A stretch of 64,000 nt of DNA, taken from contig NZ_CANLBS010000008.1 of NCBI RefSeq assembly GCF_947488945.1, forward strand, positions 62,001 through 126,000. Reading direction: 5' to 3'. This document shows, piece after piece, positions 1-8,598 of this stretch (position 1 is its first letter; each line of letters begins with the position of its first letter). The translations under genes were made by a program, and so were the position numbers. Source of the DNA: an uncultured Streptomyces sp. Lineage in GTDB: Bacteria; Actinomycetota; Actinomycetes; Streptomycetales; Streptomycetaceae. The notes beneath the pieces were generated by a model. The model was not told where the DNA came from and did no database searches. It saw nothing but the letters and a program-made list of their open reading frames with translations.

Positions 1-283
1 TGCGCACCCGGCCGATCCGGTCGCCCAGCCAGCCCGCCGCCAGAGCGCCCAGCAGCATGCCGACGGAGGCGGAGGTGACCGCGAAGGTGGACTGCCCGGT
101 CGACAGGTTCCACTGGTCGGCCAGTTCCGGAAGGGCCGAGGCGGCCAGCAACTGGTCGAACGCCTCGAAGAAGGTGACGGCTCCGATGAGGAAGCGCACC
201 TTGATGTGCCAGCGCGAGTGCGGCAGCCGTTCGAGTCGTGCGGCCACGGAGCCGAGGGCTGGTTTGCCGGCCACCGTCGTCAT
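1..283 (-). CDS. MFS transporter, N-terminal part (cut by window edge)
   Basis: Only the first 94 residues are present; the gene runs off the left edge. The ATG at 283-281 follows a purine-rich GGAAGGGA. The visible part has a short cytoplasmic leader (about 1-27), a first membrane segment with the FFEAFDQLL stretch (about 32-42), and the loop motif GWLGDRIGR near residue 84, which is the classic MFS D-R-x-G-R/R loop between helices 2 and 3. The sequence is closest in style to the aromatic acid:H+ symporter/sugar-porter branch. It is divergent from a large aromatic-degradation operon, so uptake of that pathway's substrate is the likely job (inference). The substrate cannot be told from this fragment. 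Confidence 0.8.
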   Translation of the reverse strand, partial: MTTVAGKPALGSVAARLERLPHSRWHIKVRFLIGAVTFFEAFDQLLAASALPELADQWNLSTGQSTFAVTSASVGMLLGALAAGWLGDRIGRVR

Positions 284-351
284 AAGGGGGTCCCTTCCGC
301 CTACAGAGGAGTTGCGCAGACACTAGGGCGATGTACCTAAGCGGTCAATGG

Positions 352-479
352 TTAAGGGCTTAGAAATAGGATGTTCACGCGACCCGCCCGCTTTCACGAC
401 CCCCGCCGCCACCGCCTCGAACTGGACCGTCGAATTTTTCCGGAGCGGGGCCTTGCGCCAAATTATTTAAGCCCTTAGA
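352..479. promoter_or_regulatory. Divergent control region with two TTAAG-N3-TTAGA elements
   Basis: The 305-bp spacer between the transporter and the catabolic operon is unusually A/T-rich in two places. TTAAGGGCTTAGA (352-364) and TTAAGCCCTTAGA (467-479) match at 11 of 13 positions and each contains a palindromic TAAG..CTTA core. One lies about 70 bp upstream of the transporter start, the other about 110 bp upstream of the aldehyde dehydrogenase start. They look like paired operators for one regulator that is not encoded in this window. Confidence 0.55.
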
Positions 480-588
480 TTTCTAGCACTTCGACAACGA
501 ACGCCCCAGCCGGGGAACGGCCCCTGCGGCCCGCCCGGCGCCGCCCGTCGGAGCCCCTGACACCCGCCCCTCGACCGGAGGTCCCGCC

Positions 589-2073
589 GTGCTTCCCTTC
601 TCCACCGACATCCTGATCGCGGGTCAGTGGCGGCGCGGCGCCGGCGAGCCGGTCGACACCGTCGACCCGGCGACCGGACGCGTGCTCGCCACCGTGCACT
701 GCGCCTCCGTGGCCGAGGTCGACGAGGCGGCGAAGGCGGCCGCGGCAGCCGTGGCCGACCCCGCCTGGCGCGATCTGCTGCCCCACGAGCGGGCCCGCGT
801 CCTGCACCGCATCGCGGAGTTGACCGAACAGGCCGCCGACGAGCTGTCCGCGGTGCAGACCGCCGACACCGGCAAGACGCTCGCCGAGACGAAGGCGCTG
901 GCGCTGAGCGCGGCCGGCACCTTCCGGTACATGGCCGCCGCCCTGGAGACCGCCGAGGAGACGATCACCCCGTCCCGCGGCGCGTACGTCACGATGAGCG
1001 TCCACGAGCCGCTCGGGGTGGTCGGTGCGATCAACCCGTGGAACTCCCCCGTGGCCAGCGACGCGCAGAAGATCGCGCCCGCCCTGGCCGCCGGCAACGC
1101 CGTGCTGCTCAAACCCGCCGCCTGGACCCCGCTGGTCTCGCTCGCCCTCGGCCGTCTGATCACCCGCGCGCTGACCGAAGCCGGTCTGCCCACCGCCCTG
1201 TTGTCGGTCCTGCCGGGCAGCGGACGGGTGGTCGGCGACGCCGTCGTGCGCCACCCGCTGGTGCGCCGCATCGGCTTCACCGGCGGCACGGAGACGGGGC
1301 GCACGATCGCCGCGGCGGCAGCGCAGAAGCTGACCCCCGCCTCGCTGGAGCTGGGCGGCAAGTCGCCGACGATCGTGCGGGCCGACGCCGACCTCGAACA
1401 GGCCCTGGCGGGGGTCATGTTCGGTGTCTTCTCGTCGAGCGGCCAGTCCTGCATCGCGGGCTCGCGCCTCTTCGTGGAGCGCCCGGTCCACGACGAGTTC
1501 GTCGGCGAACTCGTCGCCAGGGTCCGCAAGCTGCGCGTCGGACCCGGCACCGAACCAGGCACCCAGGTCGGCCCGTTGGTGCACCACAAGCACCGTGACG
1601 CCGTCGCCGCGCACGTCGACGCGGCCCGCGCCGAGGGCGCGAGGGTCCTGTGCGGCGGACACGCCCCCGAGGACGAGCGGTACGCGGACGGCGCGTACTA
1701 CCTGCCCACCGTCCTCGCCGGGCTGCCGAACACCTCGCGGACCTGCCAGGAGGAGATCTTCGGCCCCGTGCTGGCGGTCCTCCCCTACGACGACGAGGAC
1801 GACCTGGTGCGCCAGGCCAACGACTCCGTCTACGGTCTGGCCTGCGGAATCTGGACCCGCGACGCCCGTGCCGCCTGGCGGATCGCCCGCCGTGTCGAGG
1901 CCGGCACGGTCTGGATCAACACGTACAAGCAGTTCAGCGCGTCCACGCCGTTCAGCGGGTGGAAGGACAGCGGCCTCGGCACCGAGAAGGGCCGGGACGC
2001 GATCCGCGCCTACCAGCGGCAGAAGTCCCTGTACTGGGGCACCTCCGACGCCCCCCTCCCCTGGGCCAACTGA
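589..2073 (+). CDS. Aldehyde dehydrogenase family protein
   Basis: This 494-residue NAD(P)+-dependent aldehyde dehydrogenase would oxidise an aldehyde to its acid. The GTG start at 589 is preceded by ACCGGAGGT. The family signature is complete: NPWNSP with the oxyanion Asn (about 152), K175 in LLKPA, the general-base Glu254 in LELGGKSP, and the nucleophile Cys288 in GQSCIAGSR. Length is normal. It is the first gene of an operon encoding ring hydroxylation and ring cleavage. By analogy with meta-cleavage pathways it may oxidise a muconic-semialdehyde-like intermediate or a side-chain aldehyde (inference). It could also belong to the betaine-aldehyde/salicylaldehyde dehydrogenase branch, and sequence reading alone does not decide the substrate. 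Confidence 0.92.
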   Translation: MLPFSTDILIAGQWRRGAGEPVDTVDPATGRVLATVHCASVAEVDEAAKAAAAAVADPAWRDLLPHERARVLHRIAELTEQAADELSAVQTADTGKTLAETKALALSAAGTFRYMAAALETAEETITPSRGAYVTMSVHEPLGVVGAINPWNSPVASDAQKIAPALAAGNAVLLKPAAWTPLVSLALGRLITRALTEAGLPTALLSVLPGSGRVVGDAVVRHPLVRRIGFTGGTETGRTIAAAAAQKLTPASLELGGKSPTIVRADADLEQALAGVMFGVFSSSGQSCIAGSRLFVERPVHDEFVGELVARVRKLRVGPGTEPGTQVGPLVHHKHRDAVAAHVDAARAEGARVLCGGHAPEDERYADGAYYLPTVLAGLPNTSRTCQEEIFGPVLAVLPYDDEDDLVRQANDSVYGLACGIWTRDARAAWRIARRVEAGTVWINTYKQFSASTPFSGWKDSGLGTEKGRDAIRAYQRQKSLYWGTSDAPLPWAN

Positions 2074-2112
2074 CCCCGGCACGCACCTGAGCCGCCCGTC
2101 TGGAGACACACC

Positions 2113-3105
2113 ATGCACACCGCACCCCCCGGCCCGATCGCCCGCCTCCGCTCGCTGCGCTACGTCGAGCTGCACACCCCCGCCTTCACCGAGGCCGCCG
2201 ACTTCTACGAGGAGGTCTGGGGTCTGACCACCGTCGAGTCCGACACCGGAGCCCGCTGGCTGCGCGGCACCGGCGACGAGCACCACGTCCTGCACCTCAG
2301 CGAGCGGGACCGGGTCGGCCTCGGCCGGCTGGCGTTCGCGGTCGGCACCCCGGCCGAGGTCGACACCGCGGCCCGGCGGCTCGAAGAGCGCGGGATCGTC
2401 CCGGCGTTCGGACCGGGGCCGCTGGAACAGGCGGGCGGCGGTTACGGGCTGCGGTTCACCGATCCGGAAGGGCGGCTGATCGAGATCAGCGCCCAGGTGC
2501 ACGCGGTCGTGCCGCGCGGCCGGGACGGCGCGGTGCCGGTCGGGGTCACCCACGCGGTGCTCAACACCACCGACATCGACGCCGCCGTCGCCTTCTACAC
2601 CGACGTGCTCGGGCTGCGCGTCTCGGACTGGTCCGAGCACCGGATGGCGTTCCTGCGCTGCGGCTCCGACCACCACTGCGTGGCGTTCAACCAGGCGGAG
2701 TGGACCTCGCTCAACCACGTGGCCTACGAGATGACCTCGGTCGACCACTTCATGCGCGGGCTCGGGCGGCTGCGCCACCACGGCATCGCGCCGGAGTGGG
2801 GGCCGGGCCGGCACGGCCCCGGCAACAACACCTTCTCGTACTTCACCGACCCGTCCGGGCTGGTCTGCGAGTACACCTCCGAGGTGGCCCAGATCGTCGA
2901 GGACGCCTGGATCGCCCGGGTGTGGCGGCGGGTACCGGAGCTGTCCGACCTGTGGGGGACGGCGGGGCCGCCCTCGGCGAAGATCCGCTGCCACATGGCG
3001 GGCGCCCCGGACCCCGGTCCGCTCGCCCCCGTGGACGCCGCCCCCGCCGCCGTCCCCGAAGTGCCCGCATCCGCATCCGCGTCCGTGAAGGAGAGTGCCG
3101 CATGA
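2113..3105 (+). CDS. VOC-family extradiol (catechol 2,3-type) dioxygenase
   Basis: 330 residues with two tandem vicinal-oxygen-chelate modules (about 12-128 and 143-258), the layout of type I extradiol dioxygenases. The Fe(II) triad expected in the C-terminal module is visible as H147 (VTHAVLNT), H202 (SLNHVAYE) and E253 (CEYTSE). The residue set supports ring opening of a catecholic substrate next to the two hydroxyls. A 70-residue C-terminal tail ends in an Ala/Pro-rich stretch of low complexity. The stop codon overlaps the next start (ATGA). With the Rieske oxygenase and the hydrolase in the same operon it forms a plausible meta-cleavage core. The substrate is unknown. Confidence 0.85.
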   Translation: MHTAPPGPIARLRSLRYVELHTPAFTEAADFYEEVWGLTTVESDTGARWLRGTGDEHHVLHLSERDRVGLGRLAFAVGTPAEVDTAARRLEERGIVPAFGPGPLEQAGGGYGLRFTDPEGRLIEISAQVHAVVPRGRDGAVPVGVTHAVLNTTDIDAAVAFYTDVLGLRVSDWSEHRMAFLRCGSDHHCVAFNQAEWTSLNHVAYEMTSVDHFMRGLGRLRHHGIAPEWGPGRHGPGNNTFSYFTDPSGLVCEYTSEVAQIVEDAWIARVWRRVPELSDLWGTAGPPSAKIRCHMAGAPDPGPLAPVDAAPAAVPEVPASASASVKESAA

Positions 3106-3899
3106 GCGACGTCCGCAAGGTGGGCATCGTCGGGTGGGGAGCGATCGGCCGGGTCGTCGGGACCGCGCTCGCCGACAAGGCGGTGCCCGGCGCGGAACTG
3201 GTGTGCGTCGTGGACAACCGTCCGCTCGGCGAGGCCTCTCCCGCCCGGCAGGTCGCCTTCGAGGAGGCCCTCGATCTCTGCGACCTGATCGTCGAGGCGG
3301 CCGGCCAGGGCGTGGTGCGGGCCTGGGGCGAGCGGGTGCTGGAGTCGGGGACCGACCTGCTGATCGCCTCCACCGGCGCGCTCACCGACGACGCCCTGGC
3401 CGGACGCCTGCTGAAGGCCGGTCCCGGCCGGGTGTACTTCACCGGCGGCGCGGTCGGCGGCCTGGACCTGCTCCAGGCGGCCCGCTCGATGGGTCCGCTG
3501 GACGAGGTGCGCCTGACCACCACCAAACTGCCGTCCACCCTCGAACAGCCATGGATGGACGCGGAGTTGCTGACTCTGCTGCGTACCACCACCGAGGCGG
3601 TCGAGGTGATGTCCGGGACGGCCCGCGAGGTTCCGGTGAAGTTCCCGAAGTCGACGAACGTGGCCGCCTCGGTCGCGCTGGCCGTCGGCGACCCGGACGC
3701 GGTCCGGGTGCGGGTCGTCGCGGACCCGGCGGCGCACCGCACCCGGCACGTCATCGAGGCTTCCGGGCCGCAAGGCGCGTACCGCTTCGAGGTGGCGCAC
3801 CTGCCGGACCCGGGCAACCCGGCGACCAGCCGGATCGTGCCGCACGCGGTGCTGCGTTCGCTCGCCGCGCTGGCCGGCCGGTCGGGGCAGATCCTGTGA
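3102..3899 (+). CDS. L-aspartate dehydrogenase-like protein (NadX/DUF108 family)
   Basis: 265 residues starting at the ATG that overlaps the previous stop. The N-terminal Rossmann fold has GWGAIG (11-16) for NAD(P). The centre holds TTKLPSTL and VPVKFPKSTNVAA, and the C-terminus has GNPATSRIVPHAV, the arrangement of aspartate dehydrogenases that deaminate L-Asp to iminoaspartate/oxaloacetate. No NAD-biosynthesis gene is nearby. The protein sits between a ring-cleavage dioxygenase and a hydrolase, so it may act on a different amino- or imino-acid made during breakdown of a nitrogen-containing aromatic (inference). Its stop overlaps the GTG of the next gene, so translation is probably coupled. 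Confidence 0.8.
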   Translation: MSDVRKVGIVGWGAIGRVVGTALADKAVPGAELVCVVDNRPLGEASPARQVAFEEALDLCDLIVEAAGQGVVRAWGERVLESGTDLLIASTGALTDDALAGRLLKAGPGRVYFTGGAVGGLDLLQAARSMGPLDEVRLTTTKLPSTLEQPWMDAELLTLLRTTTEAVEVMSGTAREVPVKFPKSTNVAASVALAVGDPDAVRVRVVADPAAHRTRHVIEASGPQGAYRFEVAHLPDPGNPATSRIVPHAVLRSLAALAGRSGQIL

Positions 3900-4744
3900 G
3901 CCCCGCCGCCGCGGCCCGCACCGCACCCGCGACACACGTGCACGTCGAGGAGGCCGGTGATGGGGGACCCCTGCTGCTGTGCCTGCACGGCATCGGCTCC
4001 TCGTCCGCCGCCTTCGTCCCCCAGCTCGCCGAACTCGCCGCCTACGTACGGGTGGTGGCGTGGGACGCACCCGGCTACGGCAAGTCGGCCGATCCGCCCG
4101 GCCCGTTGTCGCTGGACGACTTCGCGGACGCGGCGGCGGCCGTCATCCGGGAACGCGGCTGTGAGGCGCACGTGCTCGGGGTCTCCTGGGGCGGGGTGAT
4201 CGCGCTCCGGCTCGCCACCCGCCACCCGGAGCTGGTCGCCTCGCTGATCGTCGCGGACTCCAGCGTCGGTTCCGGCACCGACCCGGCGAAGGCCGCCGGC
4301 ATGCGGGCGCGGGCCGAGGACCTGGCCGCCGCGGGCCCCAGGGCGTTCGCCGAGGCGCGCGGACCCCGGCTGGTCTCCCCCGACGCACCTCGGGAGCTGG
4401 TCCGCCGGGTGGTGGAGACCATGGCCGCCTCGGTGCGGCTGCCCGGTTACGCGTACGCCGCCGAGTCGATGGCCTCGGCCGATCTGCGCGACGAACTGCC
4501 CTCGATCACGGCACCGGCCCTCGTCCTGTGCGGTGACCGGGACACGGTGACCGGCCCGGACGCGAGCCAGGCCGTGGCCGGCGCCCTCCCCAAGACCGCC
4601 TACGTGATCGTCAAGGACGCCGGTCATCTGGCCAACCAGGAGCAGCCGGAGCGTTTCGACGCCTGGGTGCTCGCCCACCTGCGCATCACCGCGCGCATCC
4701 CCGAACGGGCGGCCGCCCGGGGTCCGGCGCACCTTCCCGGGTGA
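3896..4744 (+). CDS. Alpha/beta hydrolase
   Basis: 282 residues, GTG start overlapping the previous stop (GTGA). The fold signature is clear: an HG oxyanion motif (LCLHGIGSS, about 28-36), the nucleophile elbow GVSWGG with Ser97, an acid in GDRDTVT (Asp216), and His244 in AGHLANQEQP. This matches C-C-bond hydrolases of meta-cleavage pathways and enol-lactonases; these are hard to separate by eye. Its position after an extradiol dioxygenase favours hydrolysis of the ring-fission product. The last 30 residues are Arg/Ala-rich and probably not part of the fold. Confidence 0.85.
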   Translation: MSPAAAARTAPATHVHVEEAGDGGPLLLCLHGIGSSSAAFVPQLAELAAYVRVVAWDAPGYGKSADPPGPLSLDDFADAAAAVIRERGCEAHVLGVSWGGVIALRLATRHPELVASLIVADSSVGSGTDPAKAAGMRARAEDLAAAGPRAFAEARGPRLVSPDAPRELVRRVVETMAASVRLPGYAYAAESMASADLRDELPSITAPALVLCGDRDTVTGPDASQAVAGALPKTAYVIVKDAGHLANQEQPERFDAWVLAHLRITARIPERAAARGPAHLPG

Positions 4745-4766
4745 CCCGCTCCCGAGCCGTCCTCCC

Positions 4767-4793
4767 TTTCCCGATTTTCCCGAGTTTCCCGAG
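4767..4793. repeat. Three tandem 9-bp repeats (TTTCCCGA[T/G])
   Basis: TTTCCCGAT, TTTCCCGAG and TTTCCCGAG follow each other without gaps in the 76-bp spacer before the cupin gene. They continue into a related CAACCCGCGAGCAAC. This is probably a slippage tract. No function is evident. Confidence 0.6.
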
Positions 4794-4820
4794 CAACCCG
4801 CGAGCAACAGGAGAACCACC

Positions 4821-5342
4821 ATGCCGCTGACCACCACCGCCTACGACAACGGCGACGACCTCGCGTCGTACACCGACTCCCTGATCGCCACCAAGGAGTC
4901 CCGCGTCGCCGACTTCGACACCCTCTCCTTCCAGGAGAAGGCCGGCCCGCAGTTCCGCCGCGGCCAGATCCGCTACGTGGGGTCGGGTGCGACCGGCGAC
5001 CACGAGGGCGACAGCCGCATCCTGCCGTCCGGAGGGTTCACCTTCTCCAACATGCTGCTGCCGCCCGGCGCCGAGGGCCCCGCGCACACCCACCACGACG
5101 TGGAGGAGGCGTTCTTCGTCCTGGAGGGCCAGGTCAAGGTCGGCATCCACCGCGGCCCCGACGAGGCCGAGTACCGCACCCTCGGGTACCGCGACATGAT
5201 CGTCGTCCCGGCGGGCGTCACCCGTTCGCTGAAGAACGAGGGCGACACCGACGCCCTGTTCTGCGTGGTCATCGGCACCCGGAAGCCGCAGGTGCCGTCC
5301 TACCCGGAGTACTCGCCGATGCACGGTGTCACCCGTGGCTGA
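4821..5342 (+). CDS. Cupin-domain protein
   Basis: 173 residues, a single cupin barrel. Motif 1 is HTHHDVEEAFFVLEG, with His89, His91 and Glu95 or Glu96 as metal ligands. Motif 2 reads PAGVTRSLKN, so the usual fourth ligand His is replaced by Arg135. AACAGGAGAA precedes the ATG at 4821. Such small cupins in catabolic operons act as dioxygenases, isomerases or decarboxylases on ring-fission products. Loss of the last His may alter metal geometry, so the reaction is left open. The gene overlaps the following SDR by 17 nt (8 nt if the later GTG is used). Confidence 0.85.
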   Translation: MPLTTTAYDNGDDLASYTDSLIATKESRVADFDTLSFQEKAGPQFRRGQIRYVGSGATGDHEGDSRILPSGGFTFSNMLLPPGAEGPAHTHHDVEEAFFVLEGQVKVGIHRGPDEAEYRTLGYRDMIVVPAGVTRSLKNEGDTDALFCVVIGTRKPQVPSYPEYSPMHGVTRG

Positions 5343-6090
5343 CGGTCCCGGCACCGCGCGGCGCACCGTCGTCGTCACCGGGGCGGGCCGTGGCCTGGGA
5401 CTGGCCATGGCCCGCCGGGCGGGCGCCGACGGCTTCCGGGTCGTCGTCGCCGAGCTGGACAGGGACCGGGGCGAGCGGGCGGCCGCCGAGCTGTGCGGGC
5501 TGGGCGCCGACGCCCACTTCGTGCGGTGCGACGTCGCGGACCCCGCGTCGGTGGCCGGGCTCGCCGAGGCGGTGGGCGCGTTCGGCCAGGTGTACGGGCT
5601 GGTGAACAACGCGGCGCTGGCCAACGGCGTGGGCGGCAAGGAGTTCCAGGACATCGGCCTGGAGACCTGGGACCGGCTGATGGCGGTCAACACGCGTGGT
5701 CCGTGGCTGGTGGCGAAGGCGCTGTACCCGCTGTTCGCGGAGCCGGCCCGCATCGTCAACATCGCCTCGGACGCAGCGGTCTACGGCTCGCCCCGGCTCG
5801 CGCACTACGTCGCCTCGAAGGGCGCGGTCATCGCGCTCACCCGGGCCATGGCCCGCGAGCTCGGCCCCCGGAACATCACGGTCAACGCCGTCGCGCCGGG
5901 GCTCACCGAGTGCGAGGCGACGGAGACGGTGCCCGCCGAGCGGCACGACCTCTACCGCCTGAACCGGGCCCTCTCCCGCCCTCAGCAGCCGGACGACCTC
6001 ATCGGGATCGTCTCCTTCCTGCTGGGCGAGGAGTCCCGCTATCTGACCGGACAGGTGATCGCCGTCAACGGCGGCTTCACCATGAACTGA
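5326..6090 (+). CDS. SDR-family oxidoreductase (classical, intact catalytic triad)
   Basis: 254 residues if the GTG at 5326 is used; a second in-frame GTG at 5335 is equally possible and neither has a strong ribosome site, which fits translational coupling to the overlapping cupin. The Rossmann motif TGAGRGLG (18-25), NNAA (94-97), Ser148, Tyr161 and Lys165 (YVASK) are all present. It is a normal-length NAD(P)(H)-dependent alcohol/ketone oxidoreductase of the FabG type. In this operon it could perform a dihydrodiol dehydrogenase step after the Rieske oxygenase (inference). Confidence 0.88.
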   Translation: MSPVADGPGTARRTVVVTGAGRGLGLAMARRAGADGFRVVVAELDRDRGERAAAELCGLGADAHFVRCDVADPASVAGLAEAVGAFGQVYGLVNNAALANGVGGKEFQDIGLETWDRLMAVNTRGPWLVAKALYPLFAEPARIVNIASDAAVYGSPRLAHYVASKGAVIALTRAMARELGPRNITVNAVAPGLTECEATETVPAERHDLYRLNRALSRPQQPDDLIGIVSFLLGEESRYLTGQVIAVNGGFTMN

Positions 6091-6109
6091 CACGCAGGAG
6101 AGACGACTT

Positions 6110-6898
6110 ATGGATCTGGGCCTCGCCGACCGCACGATCGTGGTCACCGGCGGCAGCTCGGGCGTCGGCCTGGCCACGGTCCGCGCCCTGCTCGACGAGG
6201 GCGCGAACGTCGCCACCTGCGGGCGGGACGCCGACCGGCTGGCCAGGACGGCCGCCCGGCTCGGCGCCGGCCGCGACCGCCTGTTCACCACCCCGTGCGA
6301 CGTACGGGACGCGGCGGCCGTGGACGGCTTCGTCCGCGCCGCCGCCGAACGGTTCGGGGCGGTCGACGGTCTCGTCAACAACGCCGGCCAGTCCCGCATG
6401 AAGGGGCTCGACGACGCGACGGCCGAGGACTGGCGGGACGAGCTGGAGCTGAAGTTCGCGGGCGTCCTCAACCCGCTGCGCGCCGCCCGCCCCCATCTGG
6501 CCGCGTCCGACGCGGCGAGCGTCGTCAACATCAACGCGGTGCTGGCGAAGCAGCCGGAGACCCGTCTCATCACCACCAGCGCCGCCCGCGCGGGCGTCCT
6601 GAACCTCTCGAAGTCCCTCTCGGCCGAGCTGGCCGGCGAGGGCATCCGGGTCAACTCCGTCTGTCTCGGCCTCATCGACACAGGCCAGTGGTCCCGGCGG
6701 CACGCCGCCGCCGGATCGGGCATGCCGTACGAGGACTGGCAGGCGGAACTCGCCGCCGACCGGGGCGTGGCGCTCGGCCGGCTGGGCACCGCCGACGAGG
6801 TCGCGTACGCGGTCGTCGCCCTGCTCTCGCCCCGCGCGTCCTACATCACCGGCACCAGCGTCGACGTCTGCGGCGGCGTCAACCGCTCCATCCTCTGA
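6110..6898 (+). CDS. SDR-family protein with degenerate active site
   Basis: 262 residues, ATG after CAGGAGAG. The cofactor motif TGGSSGVG (13-20) and the structural NNAG (90-93) are intact. Aligned without gaps to the SDR just upstream, the catalytic Ser is Ala143, the Tyr is Thr156 and the Lys is Arg160 (ITTSAARAG). It therefore probably binds NAD(P) but should not run the standard proton relay. It may use other residues, act as an imine/enol-processing enzyme, or support its paired SDR. The gene is in frame, full length and well placed in the operon, so it does not look like a pseudogene. Confidence 0.85.
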   Translation: MDLGLADRTIVVTGGSSGVGLATVRALLDEGANVATCGRDADRLARTAARLGAGRDRLFTTPCDVRDAAAVDGFVRAAAERFGAVDGLVNNAGQSRMKGLDDATAEDWRDELELKFAGVLNPLRAARPHLAASDAASVVNINAVLAKQPETRLITTSAARAGVLNLSKSLSAELAGEGIRVNSVCLGLIDTGQWSRRHAAAGSGMPYEDWQAELAADRGVALGRLGTADEVAYAVVALLSPRASYITGTSVDVCGGVNRSIL

Positions 6899-6907
6899 GG
6901 AGAACCC

Positions 6908-8536
6908 ATGCGTTACGACAACGGAGGCGATCTCCTCGTCGCCGTCCTGCGCGAACTCGGCATCGACACCGTCTTCGGCATCGTCAGTGTGCACAACCTG
7001 CCGCTGGTGGAGGCCGTCGACCGGGAGCTGCGTTTCGTCCCCGTCCGGCACGAGGCGTCCGCCGTCAACGCGGCCGACGCCTGGGGCAGGGCCCGAGGGA
7101 CCCTCGGCTGCGCCCTCACCTCGACCGGCACCGGCGCGGGGAACGCGGCCGGGTCGCTGATCGAGTCGCTGAGCGCGGGCAGCCCGGTGCTGCACGTCAC
7201 CGGCCAGGTGGAGAGCGCGTACCTGGGCAGCGGGCGCGGGTTCATCCACGGAACGAAGGACCAGCTCGCCATGCTGGGCGCGGTCTCGGTGCACGCGGCG
7301 GGCGTTCCGGACGACCGTTCCGCGGGGCGCGTCCTGCGCGAGGCGGCCCGTGCGGCGCTCGCGGTGCCGGGCGGCCCGGCGAGCGTGGAGTGGCCGGTGG
7401 ACCTCCAGTACGCGGCGCAGCTCGACGAGCCGGTCCCTGCCGTCGCGGACACCCCGGCTCCGGTGCCGGACGCCGAGTCGCTCGCCGCCGCAGGAGCCCT
7501 GCTGGCGTCCGCGCGCCGGCCGCTGATCTGGGCGGGCGGCGGCGCGGCGCGGGCCGGCACGGAGCTGGCCCGGCTGCTGGAGGCGACCGGTGCGGGGCTG
7601 CTGACCTCGAACTCCGGCCGGGGCGCGGTCCCCGAGGACCACCCGCAGGTGATCGGCAACTTCGGGACCTCCCCCGCGGTGCGGGCGCTGCTCGACGAGG
7701 CGGACGTGCTGCTGACGATCGGCACCCACTTCCGCTCCAACGAGACCGCCGACTACACGCTGGGCCTGCCGGCCGCCCACATCCAGATCGACGCCGACCC
7801 AGGCTCGCTCGGCCGGGTGTACCCGGTCGCGCACGGCCTGCACGGCGAGGCCGCGGCCACCCTGACGGCGCTGCTGCCGCACGCCGCTCGGGCCGAGGAC
7901 GGCTGGAGCGAGCGGGTGGCCGGGGTCCGGGCGCGGGTCCGGGAGACGCTGCACGAGGGGATCGGCCCGCAGGCGGCGATCTGCGACGCGATCCGGGCGG
8001 CGCTGCCGCGCGAGGCCGTGGTCGCCCGCGACGTCACCATCCCGTCGAGCAGTTGGGGCAACCGGCTGCTCGACATGTACGACCCGCGGGACAACGTCTT
8101 CCCGCGCGGCGGCGGCATCGGCCAGGGGCTCGGCATGGGCATCGGGGCGGCACTGGCCCGGCCGGACGACCCGACCGTGGTCATCGCCGGCGACGGAGGG
8201 CTCGCCGTCCACCTGGGCGAGCTGCTCACCCTCGCCCAGGAGCGGCCCCGGCTGACGCTGCTCGTCTTCAACGACGGCGGGTACGGCGTGCTGCGCAACA
8301 TGCAGGACCGGTATGCGGACCGGCGCTCCGGCGTCGACCTGGTCACCCCGGACTTCGCGCTGCTGGCCGAGGCGTGCGGGCTGCCGTACCGGCGGATCGC
8401 CGCCGAGCGGGACGCCGGGCCGGTGATCGCCGAGGCGGTCGCCTCGGACGGACCGACGCTCGTCGAGGTCGACCTGAACGCCCTCGGACCGATGAAGACC
8501 CCGTTCACCCCGCCCGTGCGGATCCCCGGCCAGTAG
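6908..8536 (+). CDS. Thiamine-diphosphate-binding enzyme (acetolactate synthase/decarboxylase superfamily)
   Basis: 542 residues in the standard three-domain order: PYR domain (about 1-170) with the catalytic Glu49 in RHEASAV, middle domain (about 185-310), and PP domain with AGDGG near residue 427 followed by NDGGYG, which coordinates Mg-ThDP. Length fits benzoylformate-decarboxylase-like and ALS-like enzymes. A true ALS with its small subunit is not indicated. In this operon it could decarboxylate a 2-oxo acid or ligate/cleave a C-C bond in a ring-fission product. AGGAGAACCC lies directly before the ATG at 6908. Confidence 0.85.
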   Translation: MRYDNGGDLLVAVLRELGIDTVFGIVSVHNLPLVEAVDRELRFVPVRHEASAVNAADAWGRARGTLGCALTSTGTGAGNAAGSLIESLSAGSPVLHVTGQVESAYLGSGRGFIHGTKDQLAMLGAVSVHAAGVPDDRSAGRVLREAARAALAVPGGPASVEWPVDLQYAAQLDEPVPAVADTPAPVPDAESLAAAGALLASARRPLIWAGGGAARAGTELARLLEATGAGLLTSNSGRGAVPEDHPQVIGNFGTSPAVRALLDEADVLLTIGTHFRSNETADYTLGLPAAHIQIDADPGSLGRVYPVAHGLHGEAAATLTALLPHAARAEDGWSERVAGVRARVRETLHEGIGPQAAICDAIRAALPREAVVARDVTIPSSSWGNRLLDMYDPRDNVFPRGGGIGQGLGMGIGAALARPDDPTVVIAGDGGLAVHLGELLTLAQERPRLTLLVFNDGGYGVLRNMQDRYADRRSGVDLVTPDFALLAEACGLPYRRIAAERDAGPVIAEAVASDGPTLVEVDLNALGPMKTPFTPPVRIPGQ

Positions 8537-8598
8537 GGCCCGGACCGCCGCACCGTACCCCCGACCCACCCGTACTGCCGGTAAGGAGGCACCCGACC

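Noticed and set aside
475..2994. Very long minus-strand open frames opposite the aldehyde dehydrogenase and similar long antisense frames elsewhere
   Set aside because: They are by-products of high G+C third positions; their products are Arg/Gly/Pro-rich with no family motif, while the opposite strand has clear enzymes.
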